The notes under the pieces were generated by a model. The model did not search any database. It had not been told where the DNA came from and was given only the letters and a program-made list of their open reading frames with translations. Both the position numbers and the translations under genes were made by a program. This document shows, piece after piece, positions 39,142 through 50,480 of a DNA stretch of 64,000 bases. Source of the DNA: Garcia nutans. Its lineage: Eukaryota > Streptophyta > Magnoliopsida > Malpighiales > Euphorbiaceae. Where the stretch lies: NCBI GenBank assembly GCA_947685225.1, contig CANTUV010000010.1, forward strand, positions 2,728,001 to 2,792,000. Direction: 5' to 3'. Numbering within the stretch: the stretch's first letter is position 1; each line of letters begins with the position of its first letter.

Positions 39142-40956
39142 ATGCACAGTAACATACAAATAGTATTAGAAGAATATAATTCTGAAATTGAGAAGCAGTG
39201 CAGAGAGAATAACAAAGCAAGAAGAGAGAGACTTAGATTAGAAACAAAAGAAAGAGAATAAATCCGAGCACATGAGTCTCTAGAAACAAAAAGTAGAGTT
39301 GGACTAGAAGAAACGAGTGATGAAGAAGTTAACATGACATATCCATAAGATTAACTTCAACAAAAAAATCTCACTCTGAAAGTACACGTCATGCCTAATA
39401 CTCAGATTGGGTCAAGCATCACTTGACCTATAGTGAATGCTAATAATTTTAAACTTAAACCTGTTCTCATCAACATGACTCAACAAACAACTATTCTATG
39501 GCTTGAATCAAGAAGATTCTATTGCACACTCTGCAAATTTTTTGGAGATTTGTGACACGATCAAAATGAATGGAGTCAGTGATAATGTAATTAGGCTACG
39601 CCTCTTTTCTTTCTCATTGAAGGATAAGACAAAAGCTTGGTTGCAAGGTCAAGCTGCTAGAACTTTTACGATATGGGATGAACTTTCTAAGAAATTTTTG
39701 GCGAAGTATTTTTCATAGGGAAAAACTGCAAAATTCAGAAATGACATCACCAGTTTTGTACAGTTTGATGGAGAGTCACTATTTGAAGCATGAGAAAGAT
39801 TCAAAGACCTTCAAAGGAGGTGCCCTCACCATGAAATTGTAGAATGACTGATTGTTTAAACATTTTATAATGGGATAACAGGACCATTAAGGAGTACAAT
39901 TGATGCTGCTGCTGAAGGTACTCTAATGAATAAAAATACAGGGAAAGATTTAGAACTGCTTGAATCCATGACAGCTAATAATTACCATTGGTCTAGTAAG
40001 AGGTTTTTACCTAAGAAGGTAGTTGGTGTACTTGAAGTTGATGAAATTTCATTTATTATAGTTAAGGTAGATGCCATAGCCAAGAAGTTGGAATATGTTA
40101 ATCTTGCCACTACAAGTTATGAAGGGTGTGGAGACAATTGCTAAAATTTTGAATGCCAAGCTTAAGAACAAGTACATTTTGTAGGCAATCAAAATAGAAC
40201 TCAACAACTGCCTTATGGAAACACATATATTTCTAGTTGGAGAAACCATCCTAATTTATCTTAGAGTGAAAATTAAGGCAATCAATGAAACCAAGGAAAT
40301 CAAGGCAACCAATTCAACCAAAAAGGAATGTACCAACACCATTTCCTAATCGGGATCAAGGTCAAGCTAATTATTAAGATACCAAGAATGGATATGAAGC
40401 TGTCTTAGAAAAATTTATTACTATTTCTAGTGAGAGGTTTGACAAGTTAGATAAGTAATGTGATCGATTGAAAGTTAGGATGGATCAAATTGCAAGTCAA
40501 ACTAAGAACCTTAAAATGCAAATTGGGGAAATAGCTAGCTCTTCTGATTCAAAAAGTCAAATGTCTCTTCCTAGTAAACCAGAAATAAATTCCAAGAAAT
40601 ATTGTAAAACAATTACACTTAGAAGTGGGAAACAGCTACACGAGGTGGTTTCAATAAAGGTTAAATAAAAAATAGAAGGAGAAACGATTAAAGAAGATGA
40701 GAAAAGTAAAGAGATTAAGAAGGAAAAGGAGAAAAGTGAGACACTTCCACTAAAACCAGAAGTGAAGCCTTATGTACCACTTGTACCATTTCCTCAAAGG
40801 CTTCAAAAGCAAAAAGTGGAGAAACAATATAAAAAATTTCTTGAAGTGTTTAAACAATTAAGAATTAACATTTCTTTTGCAGATGCTCTTGCTCAAATGC
40901 CATTATATGTTAAATTCTTGAAGGAGATTCTTTCTAATAAGAGATCCATTGAATAA
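39142..40956 (+). pseudogene. Athila gag remnant
   Basis: The capsid region is recognisable from FLEICDTIKMNGVSDNVIRL through LKDKTKAWLQ and FVQFDGESLFEA to YNGITGPLRSTIDAAAEG and ELLESMTANNYHW, the conserved order of plant Athila-type gag. A likely start is the ATG at 39142. Many in-frame stops interrupt it (for example where Trp is expected before ERF, and where Gln is expected before TFYNG). The C-terminal part is Lys/Glu-rich and leads into the protease. Confidence 0.82.
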
Positions 40957-40992
40957 AATGCAAGAGTTGCCCTAACCGAAGAATGTAATGTT

Positions 40993-41923
40993 GTGATCCT
41001 AAACAAACTTTCATCCAAATTAAAGGATCCAAGGAGATTTTATATACCCTGTACGATTGGTGATTTTAATTTTAGTAAAACTTTATGTGATTTGGGTGCA
41101 AGTGTAAGTCTAATGCCAAACTCTATTTGCAGAAAACTTGGACTCACCGACTTGAAATCAACAAGGATGACATTGCAATTAGCTAATCGTTCAGTGAAAT
41201 TCTCTTTGGGAATTATTGAAAATATTTTGGTTAAAGTTGATAAATTTTTTATACCTATTAATTTTGTTTTTCTTAAAATGGAAGAGGATATTGAAAATTT
41301 TCTAATTCTAGAGGGAGACCATTTTTGGCTACTGCATGGCAATGATAGACGTTAAGGGAGGTAAATTAACCTTACAAGTAGGTGAAGAGAAGGTAGAGTT
41401 TAATCTAAGTGAGTCCATGAAAGAACCTAGCTTTATGGATGATTGTTTTAGAGTTGATGTGATTGATGAGTTAGTTCAAAAAGTCTATGAAAAAGAGTTT
41501 AGAAATGACCCTTTAGAGGCTTGTTTGACTTTAAGTGCAACTCAATACGATAACAATCAAGAGATAACAGCCTATGCTTATGCCTTACAAATGACACCAC
41601 TAATAGCTTATAGGGGATTTGAAGAGATAGGGAAATCGACACCTTTGCCACCCCCTTCAATTGAGAGACCACCCATTCTTGAGATGAAACCATTGTCTTC
41701 CCATTTGAAATATATCTTTTTAGGTCTCAATAAAAGTCTTCCAATAATTATAAATGCTCAATTATCTGAGGACCAATTGAAACAAACATTAGGTGTGATT
41801 ATGCAATTTAAAAAGGCTATAGGTTGGATTATTTCAAATATCAAGGGTATGAGCCTATCTTTGTGTATGTATAGAATTTTGATGGAGGGCGATTGTAAAC
41901 CTGTTGTAGATGCACAAAGATGA
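40993..41923 (+). pseudogene. Athila aspartic protease remnant
   Basis: Contains RRFYIPCTIGDFNFSKTLCD followed by LGASVSLMP, the retroviral-type protease active site (Asp-Leu-Gly-Ala-Ser in this lineage), then KLGLTDLKSTRMTLQLANRS. The frame shifts near 41310-41345, around the LILGRPFLAT-type motif, and then continues as DVKGGKLTLQVGEEKVEFN. The catalytic Asp is still encoded, but the protein cannot be read through. Confidence 0.8.
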
Positions 41924-41929
41924 TTAAAC

Positions 41930-43410
41930 CCTAATATGAAGGAGATGTTCAAGGCAGAAATTACTAAGTTGTTGGATGCATGGATTATTTACTCAATTTT
42001 GGATAGTCCTTGGGTAAGCTCGATACATGTGGTGCCAAAGAAAGGGGGGATGATAGTAGTTAAAAATAAAAAAACATGAATTGATTCTATTTAGGACAGT
42101 TACGGATTGGAGAGTATGTATAGATTATAGAAAACTAAATAAAGCTATTCGTAAGGATTATTTCCCATTACCGTTCATTGACTGGATGTTGGAGAGGTTA
42201 GCTGGTAATTCATTCTTTTGCTTGTTAGATGGATACTCGGAGTATTTTCAGATAACTATAGCTCCAGAAGATCAAGATAAAATAACTTTTACTTGTTCAT
42301 TTGGTATTTTACTTATAGGAGAATGCCTTTTGGTTTGTGTAACACACCAACTATATTTCAGTGTTGCATGATGGCCATCTTTAGTGATTTTGCAGAAAAA
42401 TTTATGAAAATTTTTATGAATAATTTTACCATTTATGGAACTTCTTTTGAAATTTATTTGCATAATTTAGCTAAAGTACTTCAAAGGTGCGAAGAAACAA
42501 ATCTGGTTCTTAATTGGGAGAAATGCCATTTTATGGTTGAAGAAGAAATAATCGTAGCTCACAAGATTTCATAAGCAGGGATTGAAGTGGACAAGGCAAA
42601 AGTAGAAATGATAGAGAAGTTGCCTGTACCTACAAACGTCAAGGGAATTCGGAGTTTTCTTAGACATGCTGAATTTTATAGATGTTTTATTAAAGATTTT
42701 TCTAAGATTTCAAAACCTCTATGTGATTTATTGAGTAAAGATGTTGATTTCATCTTTTTTTTTATTGATTGTCTTATTGCTTTTGATAGGTTGAAGAAAG
42801 CATTGACCACGACTCTAGTTATTGCACTTTCAGATTGGACATTACCTTTTGAAATCATGTGTGACGTTAGTGAATTTACAATAGGAATGTTTCTTTTCTA
42901 AAGAAGGACAAAATGTGTTATGCCATTTACTATGCTAGCATATTACTTGATGATGCTCAATTCAAATATACTACTACAGAAAAAGAGATGCTAGCGGTGG
43001 TATATTCTTTAGATAAATTTTAATCTTACATTATTGGATCGAAAGTAATTGTGTATATAGACCACGCCACTATTAGATATCTTATGACAAAGAAGGAGGG
43101 AAAGCAACTTTTAATTAGATGGATGCTTTTGAGTCAAGAGTTTAATGTTGATATTAGAAACAAGAAAGGGCTAGAGAATGTTGTTGCAGATCATCTTTCT
43201 AGACCAGAGTTAGGGACATTGGCTATGGAGGAGATACCAATCAACAAAACTTTTTCAGATGAGCAACTTTATTCATTGATGGAAAATTCTTTTTGGTATA
43301 CGGACATTGTGAATTATCTGGTAAGTAGAAATTTTTCTCTAAAGTTAAGCATTACATGTGGAAGGATCCACTATTGTTCAAATATTATAGTGATGGATTG
43401 ATCCGTAGAT
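41930..43410 (+). pseudogene. Athila reverse transcriptase and RNase H remnant
   Basis: The order is DWRVCIDYRKLNKAIRKDYF, LLDGYSEYFQITIAPEDQDK, FTYRRMPFGLCNTPTIFQ and IFMNNFTIYG, then the connection and RNase H segments up to GLENVVADHLSRPELG. The catalytic box, normally Met-Asp-Asp, reads Met-Asn-Asn (42416-42424), so the enzyme would be inactive even without its frameshifts. Several stops and at least two frame changes are present. Confidence 0.85.
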
Positions 43411-44534
43411 GTATTTCTGAAGAAGAGTTCCAATCGATACTGGAGTTTTGTCACTCTAGAGAATATGAAGGACATGTTAACTCCTCTAAAACTATAGCTA
43501 AGGTATGACAATCAGGATTCTTTTGGCCCATAATGTATCGTGATGCATACAGTTTTGTTAAGAAATATGATCATTGTCAAAAGGTAGGAAATATTTCAAG
43601 AAGGAATGATATGCCTTTGAACCATATTTTAGAAGTTGAATTATTTGATGTATGGGGAATTGATTTTATGGGATCATTTCCTTCTTCTTTGAGCAACCAA
43701 TATATTCTTATAGTTATTGATTATGTTTTTAAGTGGGTAGAAGCAATTGCTAGTCCAACTAATGATTCTAAGGTAGCGACCCATTTTCTAAAGAAATTTA
43801 TTTTCTCTAGGTTTGGTGTACCAAGGGCTATAATTAGTGATGAAGGTTTACACTTTTCAATAAAAGCTTTTGAAAATCTTCTTAAAAAGTATGAAGTTCA
43901 TCATAAAATAGCCATACCTTATCACCCACAAACGAGTGTTCGGGTAGAGATTTCTAATAGAGAAATTAAGTGGATATTAGAGAAGACTAAAGGAAGTTCT
44001 AGAAAAGATTGGGCACTAAAATTAGATGATGCTTTATGGACTTATAAGACTACTTTTAAGACACATTGGAATGTCCCCTTATATGTTGGTCTATGACAAA
44101 GCTTACCATCTTCCAGTAGAGTTAGAACATAGAGCCTATTGGGTAATTAGATAAGTAAATTTTGATATGAAGAATGCAAGTGAAAAGAGACTACTTCAAT
44201 TGAGCCAACTTAAGGAGTTGCGACTTAATTCCTATAAGAATGCCAAGTTGTACAAGGAGAGGGCCAAAGCATGGCATGACAAACATATCCGAGTACTTAT
44301 CTTTCATGAAGGACAATTTGTTCCTTTGTTTAATTCTAAATTAAAGTTTTTTTTCAGGACAACTCAAGTCTAGATGGTCATGGCCGTTCAAGGTAGTTCA
44401 AGTTCATCATTCAAGAGCGGTGGGTATTCAAAATAGCTCAAATCAAATTTTTACGGTTAATGGACAAAGACTAAAGCCATATATAATTGGTGAACCAATT
44501 GATAAGGCTTTAGTTTGTTATTTTAATGTTTGAG
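43411..44534 (+). pseudogene. Athila integrase remnant
   Basis: The zinc-binding His/Cys region (FCHSREYEGHV, then YDHCQKVG) is followed by the core domain. The catalytic acidic residues are in place: WGIDFMG, IISDEGLHF and the Glu of VEISNREIK. A stop lies at 43506-43508 in the zinc-binding part and a frame change after 44090. The C-terminal tail ends IFTVNGQRLKPYIIGEPIDK and a TGA near 44534. Only the core (43533-44096) is still an open frame. Confidence 0.83.
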
Positions 44535-45569
44535 CTTCAATGAAAAAGTCAAGCTGAAGACTTTAAACAAGCGCTTTTGAAAGTCAACCCAATTTTCTAT
44601 CATTTTATTTCCATTTAATCTTTTATTTTTAGCAGTTTTAGTTAAGTTAATTAAGTTAATTTGTAGTTATTAATTTAGTTTATTTGATTTTATAGGTTGG
44701 TGTTTTAATTTTATGTTCCTTAATTTTGCATGTTTTATTTTTATTTGTTAAGAAAATAGTGATGGTGGAGAAGAAAGAATAAGACAAGTTTAGTTATGAA
44801 TTGTAATTTAATATATATATATATATATATTAAGAAGGTTGCATGTCTATCGCGATTGCAACAGAAGGGGCAGTGGCATCTCGTGAGAGCAGCCGCTTGT
44901 CTGTCGCGATCTCAACAAACATCGCGATCACGATGGGAAGGTTTAAAAAAAATGAATGATTTTGAAAATAAGAGCGGGTCGCTGTTGCGATCGCGACAGC
45001 AGGCTTCTACAACCATTTGCGCGACCAAGATAGGTGTTGTAAAAGCCTAAGCAACCCCTTCTCTCTACTAACTTTTCTTTTCATCTTTTTCTTTTCTCTC
45101 CCACTCTCAAAAACTCTCCCAAATCCCTAACTATTCCTTTCTCAAATCCAAACAAATCTCATCAAAATTCATTTAATTTATTCCTTAATCCAACAAATCC
45201 TTACGAACTCCACTTTACCCATTCCTCAAATCACTCAAAAATAACTTCAAGAAATAAAAGTGTTGCGAGGAAAGCTTCTTCAAGGAAATGGAAGGATAAA
45301 GTTTCAAGCTCTTCAATGGAGGAGATAGATATATCTTCTTATTTTGATGCTCATTTTCTCATTTATACTCAATAAGAAGGTAAGAAATATCTCTCTTTAT
45401 AGTTAAGACATATTACTCCTTGCAGATATTTTAACCATAGTATTTTTTAGCATTTGGGTCTTGATGCTAAAATAAAGTAATTGTTTGGTAGATTAGATCG
45501 GAAAAATTATTACAAAAGAGATATAACACGTATAAAGAACTCACTTTTGAATTCTTTACCATACTTAAA
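44535..45569 (+). other. Athila post-pol spacer with TCGCGA-rich block
   Basis: Non-coding region after pol. An (AT)10 run lies at about 44811-44830. From 44845 to 45020 there is a GC-rich block with at least four TCGCGA or GCGATCGCGA palindromes (near 44849, 44903, 44922 and 44987). A pyrimidine-rich stretch follows. The small frame across the block is probably not a gene. Confidence 0.5.
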
Positions 45570-45932
45570 ATGTCTAAATCTAAAAATAAGAATTTAATGT
45601 GTAGAATGTTAGGTGTTAATTATGAGATTTATCATGATGTTATGTTCAAGGCTTTAGGCTTGCCTAAAGGAGGTGCTACTGCTCATTATAAGAAATTTAA
45701 TGTTGATAAATTCTGAAAAAAATTAACCAGATTTGATTCATTTAATATTAGAAGTGCATCTAATGGATTGATTCATGATCATAGTTTATTGTTATTGCAT
45801 AAGTTTATGTGTCATTTTATGTTTGAAAAAAGAAAAGTAATAAAGTGTCACTTCAATAATTATGTATATTATATTGTGCTACTAAGAATACAAAAGTGTA
45901 ATGGTCAAGATTTTAAACATAAAACTTTTTAA
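45570..45932 (+). pseudogene. envelope-position reading frame of Athila, N-terminal part
   Basis: A 120-codon frame from ATG 45570 to TAA 45930-45932 with a single internal TGA. It includes HDVMFKALGLPKGGATAHYK and DHSLLLLHKFMCHFMFEK, which resemble the conserved helix-rich part of the ORF found after pol in Athila elements. This is my recollection of the family, not a search result. The function of this ORF in plants is not established. Confidence 0.5.
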
Positions 45933-48440
45933 CTAATATTGAAAAAAAAATTGATAGTGTATTGTGATAAAAGTAATGTGGATAAATGTTATAAGTAGAG
46001 AATATTAAATTATATATCTTAAAAATTTACTGAAAAGATTATTTTTTTTACGGTTTTATAGGATTAAAAATCGAATTAAAATCAAAAGTTAAGAGTGAGG
46101 GTATACCATAATTAAAATGATATTGACCATACTAGATTGAACATATTATATATATGTGGACATGTGTGTGTGTAGAGAACTTTCTTCTTTCTTCTTGCTT
46201 CATCATCCACGCCTATCATCATCTTCATCACCAAACACCTTCTTTTTAAAAATTCAGCTAGAATTTAAGAGAAAATCATATCTAGATATGAGTTTTTAAA
46301 AGAATAAGCTAGAAAATGTGAGATTATCAGCAAGTGATCAAAGAAAAAGAGGAAAAAGAGAGAAGAAGAGAGAAATTAAAAGAGGTATGTGCATTTGTAT
46401 TATAATTTGCAAATATATGAATTTTTATGAGTTTTAATGTATGAATTGATTGATTGAGTTATTTATAATGAAATATTTCTTAAAAGTATTGATTAAATAG
46501 ATTGATGAATGAAAAATAACTTTTATGTGATGAGTTTGATTCTTAATTCAATCTTTATAAGAAGTTAGTGGTTTGATATTGTTTTTAGCTATAAGTGATG
46601 GTTAAAGATTGATTAATTGATGTTTGAGTAGAGCATTTGATATAGACTTTTTTTATGTTAAAAAATTTATTTTTGATTCATTTTTATCATAGATCTTGAA
46701 AATGTTTATGTTTATATGGTTGAGTGTGTAAAAATATGCAATTTTTGCCAGTGATACGGCCAAGTCAGTGGGTGTGTCACATGCTGTCAAAAATTATGCC
46801 AGTGACATGGCCAAGTCAGTGGGTGTGTCTAGTGACACGGACAGTGTCACAGCCAAGTTAGTGGGTGTGTCACATGCTGTAAAAAAATTTCATTTTTCAT
46901 TGATGAGAGACATGGCCAAGTCATTGAATATAACTTGGCTGTATCATGGAAAAGAGTGATAAATTTTGGATATGTGACAAATATATATAATACTAAACGT
47001 TGATAAAAATATTATATTATTGAAATGATAAACACAATTTAGTGTTAATTAAAACTAATGAATTGCCCAAATCATACTGATTTTAGATCTAGCTTTAGAT
47101 TGAATGACTAACCAAAGGAAGGATAGCCATAGTAATAGTGGGTATCTCCTGCCATTAATGGACACATTGTGTTATTAGTGACAGTAGACATAATTGCCAT
47201 TCTATATACATATTCTCGAGACTTGGCATTACAAATGCTACATTAACTTGTTATCTAAACCTACGATCTGAATTCAGTATGTATGTGCATATTTAATGAA
47301 GATATCTAAATTAAAAATATATGTGAATATAGTAGTTGTGAATAATGGAAGAAATACAAATAATAATATAAGTCAATTACTTGAAATTGACTTACTGTGT
47401 TATAATGTGAAAGTGATTGGTAATATATATATTAATATTTACAAGTGAAAGTTTTAATGCACGGAATAGAAATATTATGCTCAAGTTATTGAATTAATCA
47501 ATAATTTTATAAGTGTAGTAATGATTAAAAGTATATATAATGGTATAAGATACACATTACCCCAAAGTATAGTACTAAATTTAAGTGCTGAAAATTATAG
47601 ATTGAATGAAATTATCTTATATGTAAAATTAAAAAGTAAGACTTATTGAAAAATAAAAAAGCGTATTGTGAGCAATGTTATCAAATGAGAAAGCAAGTCG
47701 TAAATAAAATGATTCATAAAGAGAAAAGTTACAATACCGAAAGTATAATATAGCATGACGACTTTTATAAATTTAAAGTTATTATTTCGTGTAATCATAA
47801 TATTATGTTGGTTTGTAGTTGAAAATAGTTAATATATTAAAATATGTCTTAAAACTAAACGTTATTACTATATTACCATAAGTATTTTTTTTAATATTAA
47901 GTCACAAAATATGTTTATAAAAGCACCACTAAGCTTCGCTTAGTGTGTTAGAATTATTTTCTGACACGCAGGTATCAGGTCATCGAAATAAGTTAAAAGT
48001 GGAATTAAAGATCTCAGAAAATTATCTATAGTACATATAGAGATCTTTTATATATTGTACTTTAAAGTTATAAAATGTATGTATGCGATTTATTTTGACT
48101 ATTTGAGAGATTATACAAATTTATAAACATGAAAAGAATATATGTATTTAGAGGACGAAGTTTGAGATTCTAGTGAATGATTATCAAATAAAGCAATGTA
48201 TTATATATTTATTTGATTTGACAAACTTATAATGGTTATCTGATTTATAATTAGTAATTGAATTATTGGAGATATTGGAGATTGATTTAAATGTTGAATT
48301 TATAAGTGTTATATTATACAGATTGTATTATTATTTACAAATTTTTGTTAGTTGGAAGAGAATTTTATAAATGAATTAATTGGAGTACTGACAGTATATC
48401 GAATAACATTCTCTGATAGTTTTTATGTAAGAATTATCAG
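45933..48440 (+). other. 2.5-kb non-coding block splitting the envelope-position frame, possible nested solo LTR
   Basis: No open frame. A leader-like stretch occurs around 46160-46400 (gtgtgtgtagagaactttct, then pyrimidine- and purine-rich sequence). A word cactaagcttcgcttagtg occurs around 47927-47945, followed by a tttctgacacgcaggt motif, as seen near the ends of some plant LTRs. This suggests a nested solo LTR or non-autonomous element. I could not find a matching target duplication, so the borders are only those of the flanking frames. Confidence 0.35.
46751..46936 (+). repeat. degenerate tandem repeat with the word CCAAGTCAGTGGGTGTGTC
   Basis: About four imperfect units begin near 46751, 46802, 46844 and 46905. 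Each contains a gtgacayggccaagtcagtg-type word, and three continue with ggtgtgtc. Spacing varies from 42 to 61 bases. The inner word cacatgctgt follows two of them. Confidence 0.6.
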
Positions 48441-48796
48441 ATGATGTTACAAAAACTGTCTACAACCTATCACATTTTTCAAAGTTTAATATTTATTGTT
48501 CAACATCCCAAGAGCACAATTGTGTTAGGTCATATTGTTACAGGATTGACAATCTATTTTAATATTTTTTATCCTAATAATACCTCAATGAACTGTATTA
48601 GTGGGGAGCAATTACTTTATGTCGTTTTGAGATTTTGAATGCTAACAGTAATATAAGAGATCCCACAACAAGACAGTGCTTCAAGAATCTAATTCAAGCA
48701 GGTTCTAGTAGTATTGTACCAAGTGATCAACCTGCTCATGAAGAAGAGGATAATGAGGCAAAGGAAAGTGATGATGATAAAGGCGATGCTAATTAG
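48441..48796 (+). pseudogene. envelope-position reading frame of Athila, C-terminal part
   Basis: The frame includes HPKSTIVLGHIVTGLTIYFN and GEQLLYVVLRF. After one frame change it continues with RDPTTRQCFKNLIQAG and a very acidic tail (EEEDNEAKESDDDKGDAN), ending at TAG 48794-48796. It looks like the continuation of the frame at 45570-45932, separated from it by the 2.5-kb block. Confidence 0.45.
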
Positions 48797-49057
48797 TTAA
48801 TTATTAGATTTTATTTAAATTTTAAGTTAGATATCTTAGTGTATCTAGGATTAAGATAATATTTTTTATTTTGAATTTAATTACTTATCTTAATTATCTA
48901 AGAGGTTGTTTTTAATTAATAAACTTTAATAATAAGGTTTAGCTAGAATTCTTTTAGTTGAATGGTTTTATGATTAGACTTTAGTTCTTCTCTATATAAT
49001 GTTAAGTTCTTATTACTTTCATACATCTTTAGCATAGCCTTAGGGAAGAGAGAGATA

Positions 49058-49498
49058 ATTAATAAAGGGAAATCTTATTCTTGGGGTTGGAATGGAGATA
49101 GTATATGGGATCCCGAAAAACTATTTGTGAATCCACCTGTAGAGACACCTGAGCAACTCACTGCTTCTCATGCTTTTAGGTGTGCTTATCTTTATTCTTA
49201 TGAATGCACTTTTGATCTCGATGAGATAGTAGAGATAGAAAAAAAAATAGAGAAAGCATGAGAGAAGGTAGGATCCCAACTTGATTTAGTGATTTTAGAT
49301 GATACCTCAAGTGACGATAATGAACCTAAGTCATCACCAACAAAAAGAAAGAGAGGTAGGCCTTCTAAATTGGAGAAAAAGAAAGGAGGAAGACCTCCCA
49401 AATTCCTTAAAAATTTCAGTATAATGAAGAAACTATTAAGAAAGAAGAGAGAGAAGCTTAGAATTTTAAAAATAACTCTTATTTTTAGTTTGATTTAA
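49058..49498 (+). pseudogene. AT-hook-bearing reading frame in the Athila 3' region
   Basis: A frame of about 146 codons with one internal TGA (49259-49261). The first part reads SYSWGWNGDSIWDPEKLF, then PVETPEQLTASHAF. After the TGA comes an acidic stretch (DDTSSDDNEP), then SPTKRKRGRPSKLEKKKGGRP and a basic tail. KRGRPSK is a textbook AT-hook core and GGRPPKF a second, weaker one, so an intact ancestor probably bound AT-rich DNA in the minor groove. It lies between the envelope-position frame and the 3' LTR, on the element's coding strand. I do not recognise the protein as a whole. A captured host gene fragment is possible. Confidence 0.5.
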
Positions 49499-50464
49499 AT
49501 AATATTTATTTTTAGGTTGTTTTTGTTTAATTTCTTATTTAACTTTATGTCTTTTATAATTGTAGTAGATTTCAATTTCAGTTTCTAATAAATCATAGAA
49601 CTTGTTCTACTCCTAATATGCAATTTATATAGATTTTGATCTCTATTTGTTCTTTACTTGTTACTAAAGTGAATTAATTATTGTTATTTTAGATTTCAAC
49701 GTGATAATTGAATTTATTTAGTTAGATTTTATTAATTCTTAGTTATTTTTAATTTAACGAATGGAATAGATGTGGTTGTAATCTTGAGAAATTTTACAAA
49801 TTAAGATCACTTACTTTTAAATAATAAAAATTATTTTTATCATAGTTTTTTTGAGTTCATTGTAATAAAATAGATTCTTGAACTAGCACGTATCACTAAG
49901 GAGATATATTGTTTAATTATATGGGATATGATATAAGAATTATGCTTAAATAATATAGTTATTATATTAAAATTTTTGCAAGATTGAGCGTAAAACGCAT
50001 TCATTGTGGACAATTAAGGTGGAATGAAGTATAAAATACATTTATCATATATATAAAAGAAAAAAAAAGAAAGAGAGAAAAAAATTATTACAATAGTATG
50101 GGATGGAGCATAAATGCACCCATTGAATATATATATATATAATAATAATAATGATAAATTTTTAGTTCTTATTGATCCCAAATTTTTGTGAACAATTGGC
50201 TACTTAGTGATGCATGCTATATTCTTGGGTTAATGAGTTATGGTGAATTTTTTATCACTAAGATTTGTTATAAAAAGTTTTTTGTTAATCACATTAATAT
50301 ATAAGTGTACTTAGTTTGTAAAGTTAATTGAGGTTATAATTCTTTAAAGTTTAGTATTTTAAGTTAAAAATAAGTGATTATTATTTTTCTTTGGTTGATT
50401 AAGTTTGATTGATTGTTGGAGTTTGATTTAATGATGTTCATTTATTTGAGGACAAATAAAAGTT
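49499..50464 (+). other. Athila 3' non-coding region
   Basis: AT-rich, with no supported frame, leading to the polypurine tract. Confidence 0.5.
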
Positions 50465-50480
50465 TAAGTGTGGAAAAATT
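50465..50480 (+). other. polypurine tract of the Athila element
   Basis: The run aagtgtggaaaaattt immediately precedes the 3' LTR, as expected for the plus-strand primer. It resembles the AAGTGTGGGG-type tract common in this lineage, with G-to-A decay. Confidence 0.65.

Noticed and set aside
44796..45050. 84-residue frame across the TCGCGA-rich block
   Set aside because: It is driven by repeated words in a spacer, starts in an AT microsatellite and has no family resemblance.
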